Assembly: GCF_013820765.1 (NCBI RefSeq)
Contig: NZ_JABJVM010000015.1
Span: 17,252 to 81,251 of the forward strand
From: Paenilisteria rustica
GTDB taxonomy: Bacteria > Bacillota > Bacilli > Lactobacillales > Listeriaceae
DNA length: 64,000 nt
Reading direction: 5' to 3'
Shown here piece by piece: positions 34,988-43,881 of this stretch. Below the pieces are notes generated by a model. The model was not told the DNA's origin and did not search any database. It saw only the letters and a list, made by a program, of their open reading frames with translations. Position numbers and translations under genes: made by a program. Position 1 is the stretch's first letter. Every line of letters starts with the position of its first letter.

Positions 34988-36049
34988 TTATTTATACGTT
35001 TCTAGTATTGGGACAATCTTATCCGCGTGATTGTAAATATCCAAGACTTCATTAATATCAATTGTTGTTTTTTCTTCATCATTTAGTGTGATAAATTTTC
35101 GACTATTATTCACGTGCAGTCTAAGTATCCATTTGCGAATATTATCATCCAAAATGATATTGAAGTACGAACGATTATCCCGGAAGAAAATACGGCTAGT
35201 ATCAACGGTATCTTTTAAAAGAAGTTTGACAGTTGTAAATGCTTCAAGCTCTTCGTGAGTCGTTTCAATCTCAGCTTCCTCAGCCAAGGAATCTTGTAAA
35301 ATTTCCTCTATCTCAACGGATGAACTCACATTATTGTTTAGTGCTGCACTCAATTTATTGTTGACTTGATCCGAAATATATTGACGGAACCCGCGCTTGA
35401 CAACGGGGGTAAACTTATCAATAACAGTCTTTGTTTTCATTCCTTCATAGACTTCATTAATGACAAATTTTACAAACTCTTCACTTGGATTATCAATTTC
35501 TTTTTCAATGAATTTCTTGATGTGTCCTAAGTACTTTAAGTCAGAGGCGTTTTTCGAAATGGCTTCCACATCGAAGTTATCCTTATGGAACTTAATAATT
35601 TCAGGAATTTGTACATCTTGCAAGTCTGTTAGCGAGAATGTGAAGAATGGGGTAGGGTCCATTTTGTTGGGAGCCTCTAAATCCGTATAAATACGATACT
35701 CATCACCATTCGTTAAGATTCCAAATTTTGCAGTTGTGGTACCAAAGTATCTAAAAAGTTGCGAGTCGTGCTTTTTAAGCTGCTCATTAATTGATTTGGC
35801 TTCAATCAAAATCAAAGGCTTACCATCAGCCAAGATAGCATAGTCTACTTTTTCACCTTTCTTTATGCCTACATCCGCAATGAATTCTGGTGTGAATTCT
35901 AGCGGATTAAAGACATCATAGCCTAGTATTTGAAAAAAAGGCATGATCAAAGATGTTTTTGTGGCTTCTTCAGTGATAATGGATTCTTTCAGTTGCGTAA
36001 TACGGTCTCCAAGTACTTTTACATTTGCGGTAAATTGGTCTTGTTCCAT
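34988..36049 (-). CDS. Type I restriction R subunit N-terminal-like (HSDR_N_2) nuclease-fold protein
   Basis: A 353-residue protein whose first 150 residues match the HSDR_N_2 domain, a PD-(D/E)XK-like nuclease fold: the core residues are visible as aspartate in KVDYAI (residue 69) and LIEAK (E83, K85). The rest is helical, with an acidic segment near 250-270, and lacks helicase motifs, so it is not a complete HsdR. No methylase or specificity subunit is adjacent. Stand-alone proteins of this kind occur in Firmicutes and phages with unknown roles; a defence function is possible but unproven. RBS on the minus strand is GGGAGCG. Confidence 0.75.
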   Translation of the reverse strand: MEQDQFTANVKVLGDRITQLKESIITEEATKTSLIMPFFQILGYDVFNPLEFTPEFIADVGIKKGEKVDYAILADGKPLILIEAKSINEQLKKHDSQLFRYFGTTTAKFGILTNGDEYRIYTDLEAPNKMDPTPFFTFSLTDLQDVQIPEIIKFHKDNFDVEAISKNASDLKYLGHIKKFIEKEIDNPSEEFVKFVINEVYEGMKTKTVIDKFTPVVKRGFRQYISDQVNNKLSAALNNNVSSSVEIEEILQDSLAEEAEIETTHEELEAFTTVKLLLKDTVDTSRIFFRDNRSYFNIILDDNIRKWILRLHVNNSRKFITLNDEEKTTIDINEVLDIYNHADKIVPILETYK

Positions 36050-36182
36050 TTTTATTTCGCTCCCTATTCTAATCTATTTTTGGAAAGTGCTATGTAAGGC
36101 CTCCTCATTCATTATAAAAGCTAGTATAATTATATCATGGAATACACATTTTTACATATCTTAGGTGGAGGAGAGAAATAAA

Positions 36183-36428
36183 ATGTATATATTAACAGGT
36201 CACAACAACCATATCACGGTCGAAAATCAATCAGGCCAACACTTCCAATTAAACGGCGAACTCGTCCGTGGAGGCTTCATCGCAGACCCGACTTCCATCC
36301 GAAACTGGCATAAAGCGGACGAACTAACACCAATCCCCCAGCCTGAAAAAGACGAAATCATGGCGCAAATTATGCAACAAACCATCCACAGCCCATTCAA
36401 AATCCTTTTCTCTGAGCCGGGAATTTGA
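36183..36428 (+). CDS. Imm74-like small protein
   Basis: An 81-residue protein with ITVENQSGQHFQLNGELVRGGFIADPTSIRNW (about 12-43), a pattern recalling the Imm74 immunity family (GE, then GF, then I-x-x-W followed by a helix and a final I-x-F strand, here FKILFSE). If right, it would protect against a polymorphic toxin, but no toxin gene is adjacent. The ATG at 36183 is taken because GGTGGAGGAGAG lies just upstream. A hairpin AAAGTTTC/GAAACTTT follows at about 36430-36467. Confidence 0.5.
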   Translation: MYILTGHNNHITVENQSGQHFQLNGELVRGGFIADPTSIRNWHKADELTPIPQPEKDEIMAQIMQQTIHSPFKILFSEPGI

Positions 36429-36503
36429 AAAAGTTTCAGAAAGTCCTTGAAAAGCATCCGAAACTTTGATATGATAAGTCTCGTAGTCGAATGAGTAGGT
36501 GAT

Positions 36504-36533
36504 TTGACATATGCAGTCTAGCCGTGGTACAAT
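36504..36533 (+). promoter_or_regulatory. infC operon promoter
   Basis: TTGACA (36504-36509), 18-bp spacer, TACAAT (36528-36533); the start point would lie about 195 nt before infC, leaving a long leader. Confidence 0.75.
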
Positions 36534-36539
36534 AACTTC

Positions 36540-36732
36540 TGGTTAATGAATGACAAGAAAGAAGGAGCATCCCGCTTCTCGCCTCGTAAATGTATTTTTG
36601 CAGGCAAAGAATTGGAATTATAATTCACGTATGACGTATGTGAATTTTCTGATGTGCGGGTTTGTAATGAAACCGGCGCTTTTTTTATGCGTACTTTCAC
36701 TTGTTATGAGTAATAATTTATGGAGGTGGCTC
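36540..36732 (+). promoter_or_regulatory. L20-type autoregulatory leader of infC-rpmI-rplT
   Basis: Nearly 200 nt of leader. It contains the hairpin AATTCAC-GTATGACGTAT-GTGAATT (about 36621-36645) and a terminator-like stem GGGTTTGTAATGAAACC followed by GGCGC and seven T residues (about 36656-36686), plus CCCGCTTCTCGCC upstream as a possible competing strand. In B. subtilis, L20 binds such a leader to force termination. I infer the same here from position and structure. Confidence 0.7.
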
Positions 36733-36735
36733 ACC

Positions 36736-37251
36736 ATTAGCAAAGACATGTTGGTAAACGATGGGATTCGTGCACGTGAATTAAGATTGATTGATCAAGA
36801 CGGCGAACAGCTTGGTGTAAAAACAAAAGCTGAAGCACTTGAAATTGCGGAGAAAGCCAATTTGGATGTTGTTCTAGTTGCACCGACAGCGAAACCGCCA
36901 GTAGCCCGTATTATGGACTATGGTAAATTCCGCTTCGAGCAACAGAAGAAAGACAAAGAAGCTCGCAAGAATCAAAAAATCATCGTAATGAAAGAAGTTC
37001 GTTTAAGTCCTACGATTGACGAACACGATTTCGATACGAAACTACGTAACGCGCGCAAGTTCCTTGAAAAAGGCGATAAAGTAAAATGCTCTATCCGCTT
37101 TAAAGGGCGTGCGATTACCCATAAAGAAATCGGTCAAAAGGTGCTTGACCGTTTTGCGAAAGAGTGCGAAGACCTTTGTACAATTGAGCAAAGACCAAAA
37201 ATGGACGGACGTTCAATGTTCTTAGTCCTAGCGCCAATTCAAGAGAAGTAA
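36736..37251 (+). CDS. infC: Translation initiation factor IF-3 (AUU start)
   Basis: The 171-residue IF-3 prevents premature subunit joining and checks start codons. The protein should begin (M)[19 protein letters not shown]; the only start at this point with a ribosome site (GGAGGTGG, 6 bp away) is the ATT at 36736. An in-frame ATG at 36550 would add 62 residues unlike any IF-3 and lies in the leader. AUU starts of infC are known in E. coli and Bacillus and allow IF-3 to repress itself. Other IF-3 features: [21 protein letters not shown] near residues 52-72. Confidence 0.93.
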   Translation: MSKDMLVNDGIRARELRLIDQDGEQLGVKTKAEALEIAEKANLDVVLVAPTAKPPVARIMDYGKFRFEQQKKDKEARKNQKIIVMKEVRLSPTIDEHDFDTKLRNARKFLEKGDKVKCSIRFKGRAITHKEIGQKVLDRFAKECEDLCTIEQRPKMDGRSMFLVLAPIQEK

Positions 37252-37272
37252 AGTTCTGAGGAGGAAAAATTC

Positions 37273-37473
37273 ATGCCAAAAATGAAAACTCACCGTGGCT
37301 CTGCTAAGCGTTTCAAAAGAACAGGTTCTGGTAAATTAAAACGTTCGCACGGTTACACAAGTCATATGTTCGCAAACAAATCTCAAAAACAAAAACGTAA
37401 ACTACGTAAAAGTGCGTTAGTTTCAAAAGGTGACTTCAAGCGTATTCGCCAAATGGTCGCTAAAATGAAATAA
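37273..37473 (+). CDS. rpmI: 50S ribosomal protein L35
   Basis: A 66-residue very basic protein, [20 protein letters not shown] at the N-terminus. It belongs to the large subunit and lies between infC and rplT in the conserved operon. RBS GAGGAGG. Confidence 0.97.
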   Translation: MPKMKTHRGSAKRFKRTGSGKLKRSHGYTSHMFANKSQKQKRKLRKSALVSKGDFKRIRQMVAKMK

Positions 37474-37537
37474 GCAAGTTTTAATTCGGAAAAACACAGA
37501 ATCTATTTTTGTGAAAACCCATTAGGAGGTAATTTAT

Positions 37538-37897
37538 ATGCCACGCGTAAAAGGCGGAACAGTAACACGCAAACGTCGGAGAAAAGTAATTAAATTAGCG
37601 AAGGGCTATTACGGCTCGAAGCATACACTATATAAAGTAGCAAACCAAGCGGTAATGAAATCTTACCAATATGCTTACCGGGATCGTCGTCAAAAGAAAC
37701 GTGATTTCCGTAAATTATGGATCGCACGTATCAATGCGGCAGCTCGTTTGAATGATCTTTCTTACAGCAAATTCATGCACGGTTTGAAATTAGCCGGCAT
37801 TGACATGAACCGTAAAATGCTAGCAGATCTTGCTGTACACGATGAAGCAGCTTTCACGCAAATCGCGACACAAGCAAAAGACGCTTTAGCTAAATAA
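37538..37897 (+). CDS. rplT: 50S ribosomal protein L20
   Basis: A 119-residue 23S rRNA-binding protein, [16 protein letters not shown] at the start and [18 protein letters not shown] near residues 47-64. It is an early assembly protein and the likely repressor acting on the operon leader. RBS TAGGAGG. A terminator follows at 37905-37952. Confidence 0.97.
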   Translation: MPRVKGGTVTRKRRRKVIKLAKGYYGSKHTLYKVANQAVMKSYQYAYRDRRQKKRDFRKLWIARINAAARLNDLSYSKFMHGLKLAGIDMNRKMLADLAVHDEAAFTQIATQAKDALAK

Positions 37898-37904
37898 TCA
37901 ATGA

Positions 37905-37952
37905 CATAAGTGGTGGACAGAGAATTTGTTTCTCTATTCACTGCTTATTTTT
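37905..37952 (+). terminator. Terminator after rplT
   Basis: CATAAGTGGTGGACAGAGAA pairs with TTCTCTATTCACTGCTTATT with internal mismatches and ends in a T-rich run. Confidence 0.65.
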
Positions 37953-37968
37953 ATGTCTAGAAGTGGTT

Positions 37969-37997
37969 TTGCCAGAAAAAATCGCGTATACTATAGA
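37969..37997 (+). promoter_or_regulatory. Promoter of the M42 peptidase gene
   Basis: TTGCCA (37969-37974), 17-bp spacer, TATAGA (37992-37997). Confidence 0.6.
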
Positions 37998-38030
37998 AGG
38001 AAAAGATGTAATTTCGAGGAGGAACGAAAG

Positions 38031-39110
38031 ATGGATAAACAGTTAGAGATGTTAAAAGAGCTGACCGATGCGAAAGGTATCTCAGGAAATGAGCGTGCGG
38101 TGCGCGAAGTATTTAAGAACTACATAGAGCCGCTTGCAGACACATTTGAAACGGACGGCCTTGGCAGTGCGATTGCTACAAAAACCGGAGATGCGAACGG
38201 TCCTAAAATCATGATCGCGGGTCACTTAGATGAAGTTGGATTCATGGTGACACAAATCGATGACAAAGGTTTCATCAAATTCCAAACGATTGGTGGCTGG
38301 GTCAGTTCTGTGATGCTAGCGCAGCGTGTAACGATTGTGACGCGTTCTGGCGAAGAGGTTACGGGCGTTATCGGTTCGAAGCCACCACATTTGATGAGTG
38401 CAGCGGAGCGCCAAAAAGCTTTTGATATTAAAGATATGTTTATCGATGTTGGTGCGGCGGATAAAGAGGAGGTCGTAAGTTGGGGAATTAAGCCCGGCGA
38501 TATGATCGTTCCTGCGTTCGAATTCACCGTGATGAAAAATGAGAAATATCTCCTTGCGAAAGCGTGGGATAACCGGATTGGACTTGCGATTGCGATTGAA
38601 GTATTGCGAAATTTACAAGGTGAAAAGCATCCGAATATTGTCTATGGCGTGGGAACTGTGCAAGAAGAGGTCGGTTTACGTGGTGCTAAAACGTCGGCAC
38701 ATCAAGTGATGCCAGATATCGCATTTGCTGTTGATGTTGGTATTGCAGGAGATACGCCAGGCGTGACGGTGAAAGAAGCAGTCAGCAAAATGGGAGAAGG
38801 TCCGCAAATTATTATTTATGATGCATCGATGATTAGCCATACACCGTTGCGGAATTTTGTGACAGATGTGGCGGATGAATTGGAGATTCCATATCAATTC
38901 GAGGCGATTGCTGCAGGTGGGACGGATTCTGGTTCGATTCATTTGACTGGTAATGGGATTCCATCGCTGTCGATTACGATTGCGACGCGGTATATTCACT
39001 CACATACGTCCATGCTACATCGCGATGACTTCACAAATGCGGTAAAATTGATTACGGAAGTTGTGAAGCGTTTAGATACGGATAAAGTAAAAGAGATTCG
39101 TTTAGGTTAA
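38031..39110 (+). CDS. M42-family metallo-aminopeptidase (YsdC-like)
   Basis: A 359-residue cytosolic peptidase of the M42 (glutamyl aminopeptidase/deblocking) family. Metal and catalytic residues appear in [14 protein letters not shown] near residues 61-74, KAWDNRIG near 178-185, [14 protein letters not shown] near 206-219, the aspartate of [12 protein letters not shown] near 228-239 and RYIHSHTSM near 320-328. The start at 38031 follows GAGGAGGAACG. Its place after infC-rpmI-rplT corresponds to ysdC in B. subtilis. Confidence 0.9.
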   Translation: MDKQLEMLKELTDAKGISGNERAVREVFKNYIEPLADTFETDGLGSAIATKTGDANGPKIMIAGHLDEVGFMVTQIDDKGFIKFQTIGGWVSSVMLAQRVTIVTRSGEEVTGVIGSKPPHLMSAAERQKAFDIKDMFIDVGAADKEEVVSWGIKPGDMIVPAFEFTVMKNEKYLLAKAWDNRIGLAIAIEVLRNLQGEKHPNIVYGVGTVQEEVGLRGAKTSAHQVMPDIAFAVDVGIAGDTPGVTVKEAVSKMGEGPQIIIYDASMISHTPLRNFVTDVADELEIPYQFEAIAAGGTDSGSIHLTGNGIPSLSITIATRYIHSHTSMLHRDDFTNAVKLITEVVKRLDTDKVKEIRLG

Positions 39111-39153
39111 GAAAAAGAGCACCACTTCAGACGAGCTGGGAGGGTTTACAACA

Positions 39154-40137
39154 GTGAAATCCGTATTTATTCTAGGCGGAACAGGCTTGATTGGTTACGC
39201 CGCAACAAAAGCGTTTCTAGACACGGAGGACTATCTGGTCACCACATTCTCCTTGCCGCCAGTGCCAGCAGACGGTGTGCTAGATGCGCGCGCAAAACAT
39301 CATTTTGGCAATATAAATGATATGTCTGATGCTGAGATTGTGAAATTTTTAAAAGGGCAGGATATTTTTATTTTTGCAGGTGGGGTAAACTCGCATTACA
39401 TTCCGAAAAAGCCAGCGAAAGCGTTTTTCTTTCAGGCGAATGTAGAGCCTGTGGAACATCTGGCACAGCTCGCGAGACAGGCGGGGGTATCGCGATTTAT
39501 TCTCTGCACATCGTTCTATAATTATTTTCACGCGTTGTGGCCTGAAATGCAGTTGACGGAGCTTCATCCGTATATTTATGCAAGTGTGGAGCAAGAGATG
39601 CGTCTATTGGCTGAGAATGGGAATGGCTTGGAAACAGTTGCTCTGCGCCTACCTTATGTTGTGGGATTGGTTCCGGATCGTGTTTCTGCTTGGAAAATGT
39701 ACGCCAAACGCTTGCAAAAAAGGGAGTTTCCGCTATACATCGATCATCATAACAAAGCGACGGGTGGTTCATGTTATATGACCGCAAAACAGGTTGGTCA
39801 GGCGCTTGTTGGCGCGGCGAACGAGGATGTCGCGCCGAAAAGTTACACACTTGGCTGGCGAAATATCTCAAACGAGTCTTTCTTAATGCAAGCGAAACGT
39901 GCTTTACAGTCGGATATCAAAATTAAGACGCTAACATTTCGCGAGATTCAAGCGGTAGCAAGAAAAGAGGCGCATGAGATTGAACTAACGGGTCGCGAGG
40001 CAGGGCTTGAACCAGTGGCTTATACAGAATTATTAACCCGAGCCCTTTACGTGGACCCAATCGAGGCGTTAGACGTGCTAGACTACCATACAGACAATGT
40101 AGAAAAAGCGATTCAAGAAGTTTTCACAAGTTTATAA
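39154..40137 (+). CDS. NAD(P)-binding epimerase/SDR-like protein
   Basis: A 327-residue extended short-chain dehydrogenase-like protein with an intact Rossmann motif, VFILGGTGLIGYAATKAF near residues 4-21. In the catalytic region the sequence is HPYIYASVEQEM (about 146-157): no lysine follows the tyrosine at the usual spacing, so the classical YxxxK pair appears absent and the protein may bind rather than reduce. GTG start with GCTGGGAGGG upstream. Substrate unknown. Confidence 0.75.
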   Translation: MKSVFILGGTGLIGYAATKAFLDTEDYLVTTFSLPPVPADGVLDARAKHHFGNINDMSDAEIVKFLKGQDIFIFAGGVNSHYIPKKPAKAFFFQANVEPVEHLAQLARQAGVSRFILCTSFYNYFHALWPEMQLTELHPYIYASVEQEMRLLAENGNGLETVALRLPYVVGLVPDRVSAWKMYAKRLQKREFPLYIDHHNKATGGSCYMTAKQVGQALVGAANEDVAPKSYTLGWRNISNESFLMQAKRALQSDIKIKTLTFREIQAVARKEAHEIELTGREAGLEPVAYTELLTRALYVDPIEALDVLDYHTDNVEKAIQEVFTSL

Positions 40138-40140
40138 CGC

Positions 40141-40178
40141 AAAAAACGATGATGCCTGGACTCTACATCATCGTTTTT
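40141..40178. terminator. Bidirectional terminator
   Basis: AAAAACGATGATG (from 40142) pairs perfectly with CATCATCGTTTTT (40166-40178) between two convergent genes. Confidence 0.9.
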
Positions 40179-40182
40179 GTGT

Positions 40183-41529
40183 TTATAAAATTCCTAGTTG
40201 CTGTAAGAATACAAGGAAAATCGCGATTGGGCATACATATTTTAAAATTAATAACCAAGCCGCGAAAAGTTTGAAGCGAAACGCACCGCCTGATGTAATT
40301 TCATCCAGTAAAACTTGGCGTGGCATTCGAAACCCAACAAAGATAGCGATTAAGAAAGCGCCGATTGGAAGTAAGATATTCGATGCAAGATAGTCCGCGA
40401 TATCGAATAAATTTTTCCCGAAAAGGGTGACATCGGCTAGAACGCCAGTACTTAGTGATGTTGGAATGGCGAGTAATGTAACAATCGCAACAACGATGAG
40501 AAGTACGCGTTTTCTGGCTTCAGGTCGTTTTTCGAGGAATGCTGTGACCGGCACTTCGAACAAGTTGAAGCTAGATGTGAGTGCCGCGAATAGGAATAAA
40601 ACTAAGAATAATAGTAGGAACACAATGCCGAACGGTACTTGGTTAAAAATTGCCGGTAAGACGATAAATAAGAGTCCTGGCCCTGCTTGTGGCTCAATTC
40701 CAAATGAGAATGCAGCTGGGAAAATGGCAAGCCCAGCGAATAAAGATACAAGTAAATTCATCAAAGCGATGGTCAGCGCGCTACTCGGCAAGAATACGTC
40801 GCGTTTTAAGTAAGAAGCATACGTGATCATCCCGCCAACGCCGACTGCCAGCGAGAAGAAACTTTGTCCAAGCGCTTGTAGAATCCCATCGGACGACAAA
40901 TCATCGAATTTTGGCTCTAAAAAGTAAGCGACGCCGTCCAACGCATTCGGCAAAGTCAGAGCGTACACAATTAATATGAGTAAAAATAGGAATAAGGCGG
41001 GCATCATCCAACGATTTGCGCGCTCAATCCCAGCTGTAATTCCTTTTAGCAATACGAAAAGATTAATCGCAATAAATAGAACCGTCGCTAAAATAACCTG
41101 CAGCGGATCATTAGAAGTTGTTACAAAAGCTTCTGTCAATGCATCCACAGACAGCCCTTGAAGTGCTCCGGTCGCGGCTTTCCATATGTAAAGTATTGCC
41201 CAACCACCAACCACGCAGTAAAAAGCAAGAATGAAGAAGCACGTGAGAACACCGATGCGTCCCGTCCAATCCCATTTCGTGTTTGGCGCCAATTTTCGAT
41301 AGGCTGCAATGGTTCCACTCTGCGTATTTCGACCAATAACGAACTCGCCAAGTAAAACGGGCAAGCCGATAAATATCGTAAAGATTGCGAAAATAAGAAA
41401 GAAAGCACCACCGCCAGCATTTGCTGTTACATAAGGCATTTTCCAGAGCGCGCCTAATCCGATTGCAGAGCCCGCAGATGCTAAAATAAATCCTAATTTT
41501 GAAGTCCATTGTTCCCGATTTGTTTGCAT
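40183..41529 (-). CDS. Neurotransmitter:sodium symporter (SNF/LeuT-like) family transporter
   Basis: A 448-residue membrane protein with 11-12 helices. The N-terminal helix 1 contains LASAGSAIGLGALWKMPYV (about 16-34), the unwound sodium- and substrate-binding region of LeuT-type carriers, followed by AGGGAFFLIF. Probably imports an amino acid or related solute with Na+; substrate is not predictable. I use the ATG at 41529 (MQTNREQW) preceded by AAAGGGGAG rather than a frame starting at 41601. Confidence 0.88.
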   Translation of the reverse strand: MQTNREQWTSKLGFILASAGSAIGLGALWKMPYVTANAGGGAFFLIFAIFTIFIGLPVLLGEFVIGRNTQSGTIAAYRKLAPNTKWDWTGRIGVLTCFFILAFYCVVGGWAILYIWKAATGALQGLSVDALTEAFVTTSNDPLQVILATVLFIAINLFVLLKGITAGIERANRWMMPALFLFLLILIVYALTLPNALDGVAYFLEPKFDDLSSDGILQALGQSFFSLAVGVGGMITYASYLKRDVFLPSSALTIALMNLLVSLFAGLAIFPAAFSFGIEPQAGPGLLFIVLPAIFNQVPFGIVFLLLFLVLFLFAALTSSFNLFEVPVTAFLEKRPEARKRVLLIVVAIVTLLAIPTSLSTGVLADVTLFGKNLFDIADYLASNILLPIGAFLIAIFVGFRMPRQVLLDEITSGGAFRFKLFAAWLLILKYVCPIAIFLVFLQQLGIL

Positions 41530-41672
41530 AATAGTTTTAATCTCCCCTTTAGTGCGTTTCATCTTTAACGTATTATACCAGTTTTGCGTAGTAGATAACA
41601 ACCTGAAAATAAGCTTTTCACGAAACAGGAGGCAATATGCTATAATAGACAGGAATGGGAGCGTGATGAATC

Positions 41673-42431
41673 GTGGAAATGATCAAATCAACGAAAAACG
41701 ACCGCGTCAAAAATTGGCGTAAATTGCAAACGAAAAAAGGGAGACAGCAAGAGTTTTCCTACCTGGTAGAAGGGTTTCATCTTGTGGAAGAGGCGCTGCG
41801 CCAAGATGGCTTAGTAACGGAGCTAATTGTGGCGCCAAATGTGAAAATACCGGAAGAATGGAATATCACGAATATCCCTGTGTTTTATGTGAATAAAGAA
41901 GTGGCGACAAGTATCAGCGAAACAATCACCGACCAAGGCATCTTCGCCGTCGTGAAAATGGAAGATCCGGAAATTATGATGTTATTCGGCAAAAAGTTCT
42001 TGTTATTGGATGGTGTACAGGATCCAGGAAACGTCGGGACTTTGATTCGTACAGCCGATGCGGCCGGATATGATGCCGTTGTTCTCGGTCGAGGGAGCGC
42101 GGATTTATACAATCCAAAAGTGATTCGCTCGACACAAGGAAGCCATTTCCATATTCCGGTTTTGCAAGCGAGTTTGTTAGACTGGATTGAGCGTTTAGAA
42201 GAGGATGGCGTGCCAATTTTTGGAGCTGTTTTAGACGATACCGCGACAAAATTACAGGACGTGGAGCCGCGCGAAACGTTGGCCTTGATGGTTGGTAATG
42301 AAGGAAACGGTATCCAGACAGAACTCCAAACACGACTAACGCACAAGGTGTACATACCGATATACGGTGCAAGCGAGTCGCTGAATGTTGCGGTAGCTGC
42401 GGGGATTTTGATGTATGGGTTGAGGAAATAG
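41673..42431 (+). CDS. SpoU/TrmH-family RNA 2'-O-methyltransferase (YsgA-like)
   Basis: A 252-residue rRNA/tRNA ribose methyltransferase. The SPOUT knot motifs are visible: DPGNVGTLIRTADAAGYDAV near residues 115-134, MVGNEGNGIQ near 207-216 and SLNVAVAAGILMYGL at the C-terminus. The N-terminal KKGRQQEFSYLVEGFHLVEEAL is the substrate-binding domain. It precedes pheS as ysgA does in B. subtilis. The GTG at 41673 or the ATG six bases later could be the start; an extended -10 (TGCTATAAT) ends at 41646. Confidence 0.9.
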   Translation: MEMIKSTKNDRVKNWRKLQTKKGRQQEFSYLVEGFHLVEEALRQDGLVTELIVAPNVKIPEEWNITNIPVFYVNKEVATSISETITDQGIFAVVKMEDPEIMMLFGKKFLLLDGVQDPGNVGTLIRTADAAGYDAVVLGRGSADLYNPKVIRSTQGSHFHIPVLQASLLDWIERLEEDGVPIFGAVLDDTATKLQDVEPRETLALMVGNEGNGIQTELQTRLTHKVYIPIYGASESLNVAVAAGILMYGLRK

Positions 42432-42444
42432 GTCATTATCTGGA

Positions 42445-42474
42445 TTGCGAGTTCTGTTTAAAGCGTGTTAAAAT
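42445..42474 (+). promoter_or_regulatory. Promoter of the 42513-43318 module
   Basis: TTGCGA (42445-42450), 18-bp spacer, TAAAAT (42469-42474). Confidence 0.5.
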
Positions 42475-42512
42475 GAAACTAATAAGAATAATGCAGAAAG
42501 GAGTGATTTGAT

Positions 42513-42782
42513 ATGAGCAGATTTGTTTCCCTATATCGGAAATTGGTTATTCAGTATAAGCAGGTGAAATATCTACAAAGAAGTGAATCTCAAAATACGG
42601 AGAGATATCGCGAGCAAGTGCAGGTTTTACGCAAACTCTTACTACATCCGAGTAAATTATTGACTGTAAATAAGCAGGATCGGGATGCAGATTGGCTGAA
42701 CAAATATATCAATCACTTAAATATGCTTGTTCAGAACGATGCGCTTTATAAAGTTGCAAAAGAAGAGCTGACAGCATTATGA
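42513..42782 (+). CDS. Small helical protein coupled to a nucleotidyltransferase-like gene
   Basis: An 89-residue protein without cysteines, rich in basic and glutamine residues and predicted largely helical (FVSLYRKLVIQYKQVKYLQR; YREQVQVLRKLLLHP). I do not recognise a family. RBS AAAGGAGTG lies 8 bp upstream. Its TGA stop overlaps the ATG of the next gene as ATGA (42779-42782), so the two are translationally coupled and probably act together. An antitoxin or adaptor role is possible from the arrangement alone. Confidence 0.7.
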   Translation: MSRFVSLYRKLVIQYKQVKYLQRSESQNTERYREQVQVLRKLLLHPSKLLTVNKQDRDADWLNKYINHLNMLVQNDALYKVAKEELTAL

Positions 42783-43318
42783 TAAATAACACCAATAGAT
42801 ATTTATAGACTTTGCTGGAAGAAGCGAATAAAGAAATGGTTACAAATAACGTCCGTGCGGGCGTTATTTTAATAGGCGGTTTATTAGGGAAATACCTTTT
42901 GCAAGATGAATTTCGAGAAACTTTTGATATCGATATTATGATACGGAAAGTGGAAGATGCTACCGGCTTTAGAAAGGTGCTAGACCAATTTTCAATTGAT
43001 GAGGTTACTGTTGTGGAAATTCCGCCCAAAGAAGAAATAGAATTTGCGGATGTCTTACGTTTTTCTAATCTCACAGTTTATATCCCTACGATTGAATATT
43101 TTGCTTTGACTAAACTATTTAGTACTCGTGTCAAAGATGAGGAAGACTTGCAGAAGACTGGAATTTTAAAGCAGTGCAATATAATCGAATTACTGGAAAT
43201 GATAGATGACTATAAAGCGTTTGTATTGAACCCTAAAAATCGGGATTACAATTTTTATAATATTGATTCTTACCTAAAATTGAATCATATAGATAGAGTG
43301 TCTATTATTGAGAAATAA
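42779..43318 (+). pseudogene. Nucleotidyltransferase-fold protein with in-frame amber codon
   Basis: Starting from the ATG that overlaps the previous stop, the frame reads MINNTNRYL, then TAG (42806-42808), then TLLEEANKEMV onward to 43318, 179 codons in all. A single change CAG to TAG would explain it. Downstream the motif LIGGLLGKYLL ... FDIDIMI (G33-G34, D50 and D52 in this numbering) is the GG-x(n)-DxD core of MNT/AbiEii-like nucleotidyltransferases, and ALTKLFSTRVKDEEDL resembles DUF6036-type proteins. Reinitiation at the TTG of 42812 would make 168 residues but no ribosome site is seen there. Either the gene is dead or it relies on suppression or reinitiation. Confidence 0.65.
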
Positions 43319-43320
43319 GA

Positions 43321-43359
43321 AAAACAGTACGAACCTAAAAATCAGGTTCGTACTGTTTT
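43321..43359. terminator. Bidirectional terminator
   Basis: AAAACAGTACGAACCT (43321-43336) pairs perfectly with AGGTTCGTACTGTTTT (43344-43359). Confidence 0.9.
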
Positions 43360-43361
43360 GT

Positions 43362-43706
43362 CTAGTCTCGCATCTTCACTTCTTTGATAAGCACAGGTTT
43401 CAAAGCTGACCTAACACCGCCCATAATACCTTTTGCGGCACTCCAATCGATATTGAATAGGGTGCCAGAGCCTCCTGTTGTAATCATGGTGACTTCGGTG
43501 ACGTGGTTAAAATCATGCACGACGATGAATAAAGCGGTATGATTACCAGGGCGCAGAGATGTCTGGTCATAGGTTAGCATCCCTTGATGGAACTCGCCGA
43601 ATTGGCGTAGTTCTTCAAAGCTAAGCTCATTTGTTGATTGGGATAATTTAATTAAATCCATGGTTTCGGCTACGCTACTTTTTACAACATATCTGGATTG
43701 AGTCAT
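43362..43706 (-). CDS. Conserved-looking small protein of unknown function
   Basis: A 114-residue cytosolic protein, no signal or membrane segment. The middle is beta-prone (TALFIVVHDFNHVTEVTMITTGGSG, quoted in part: VTEVTMITTGGSG) and the end reads KPVLIKEVKMRD. I do not recognise a domain. RBS TGGAGGG supports the start. It stands alone, convergent with the nucleotidyltransferase module and divergent from the HxlR gene. Confidence 0.6.
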   Translation of the reverse strand: MTQSRYVVKSSVAETMDLIKLSQSTNELSFEELRQFGEFHQGMLTYDQTSLRPGNHTALFIVVHDFNHVTEVTMITTGGSGTLFNIDWSAAKGIMGGVRSALKPVLIKEVKMRD

Positions 43707-43881
43707 GATTTACGATCCCTCCAATAACGTTTTACTGCGTCAGCTTATCTGATACTTCTATTTTACGCTTAAATGAGGGATTTTTCAATGCATCTATTCG
43801 CTTATTAATTGTAAGCTGGTGAGTTTAAATGAGTTACTTTCTAGCTCGGAATATGATATAATACATTTAGAGGTGAGAACA

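Noticed and set aside
36550..36735. In-frame 62-codon N-terminal extension of infC
   Set aside because: It lies in a structured leader, has no ribosome site and does not resemble IF-3; the ATT start is better.
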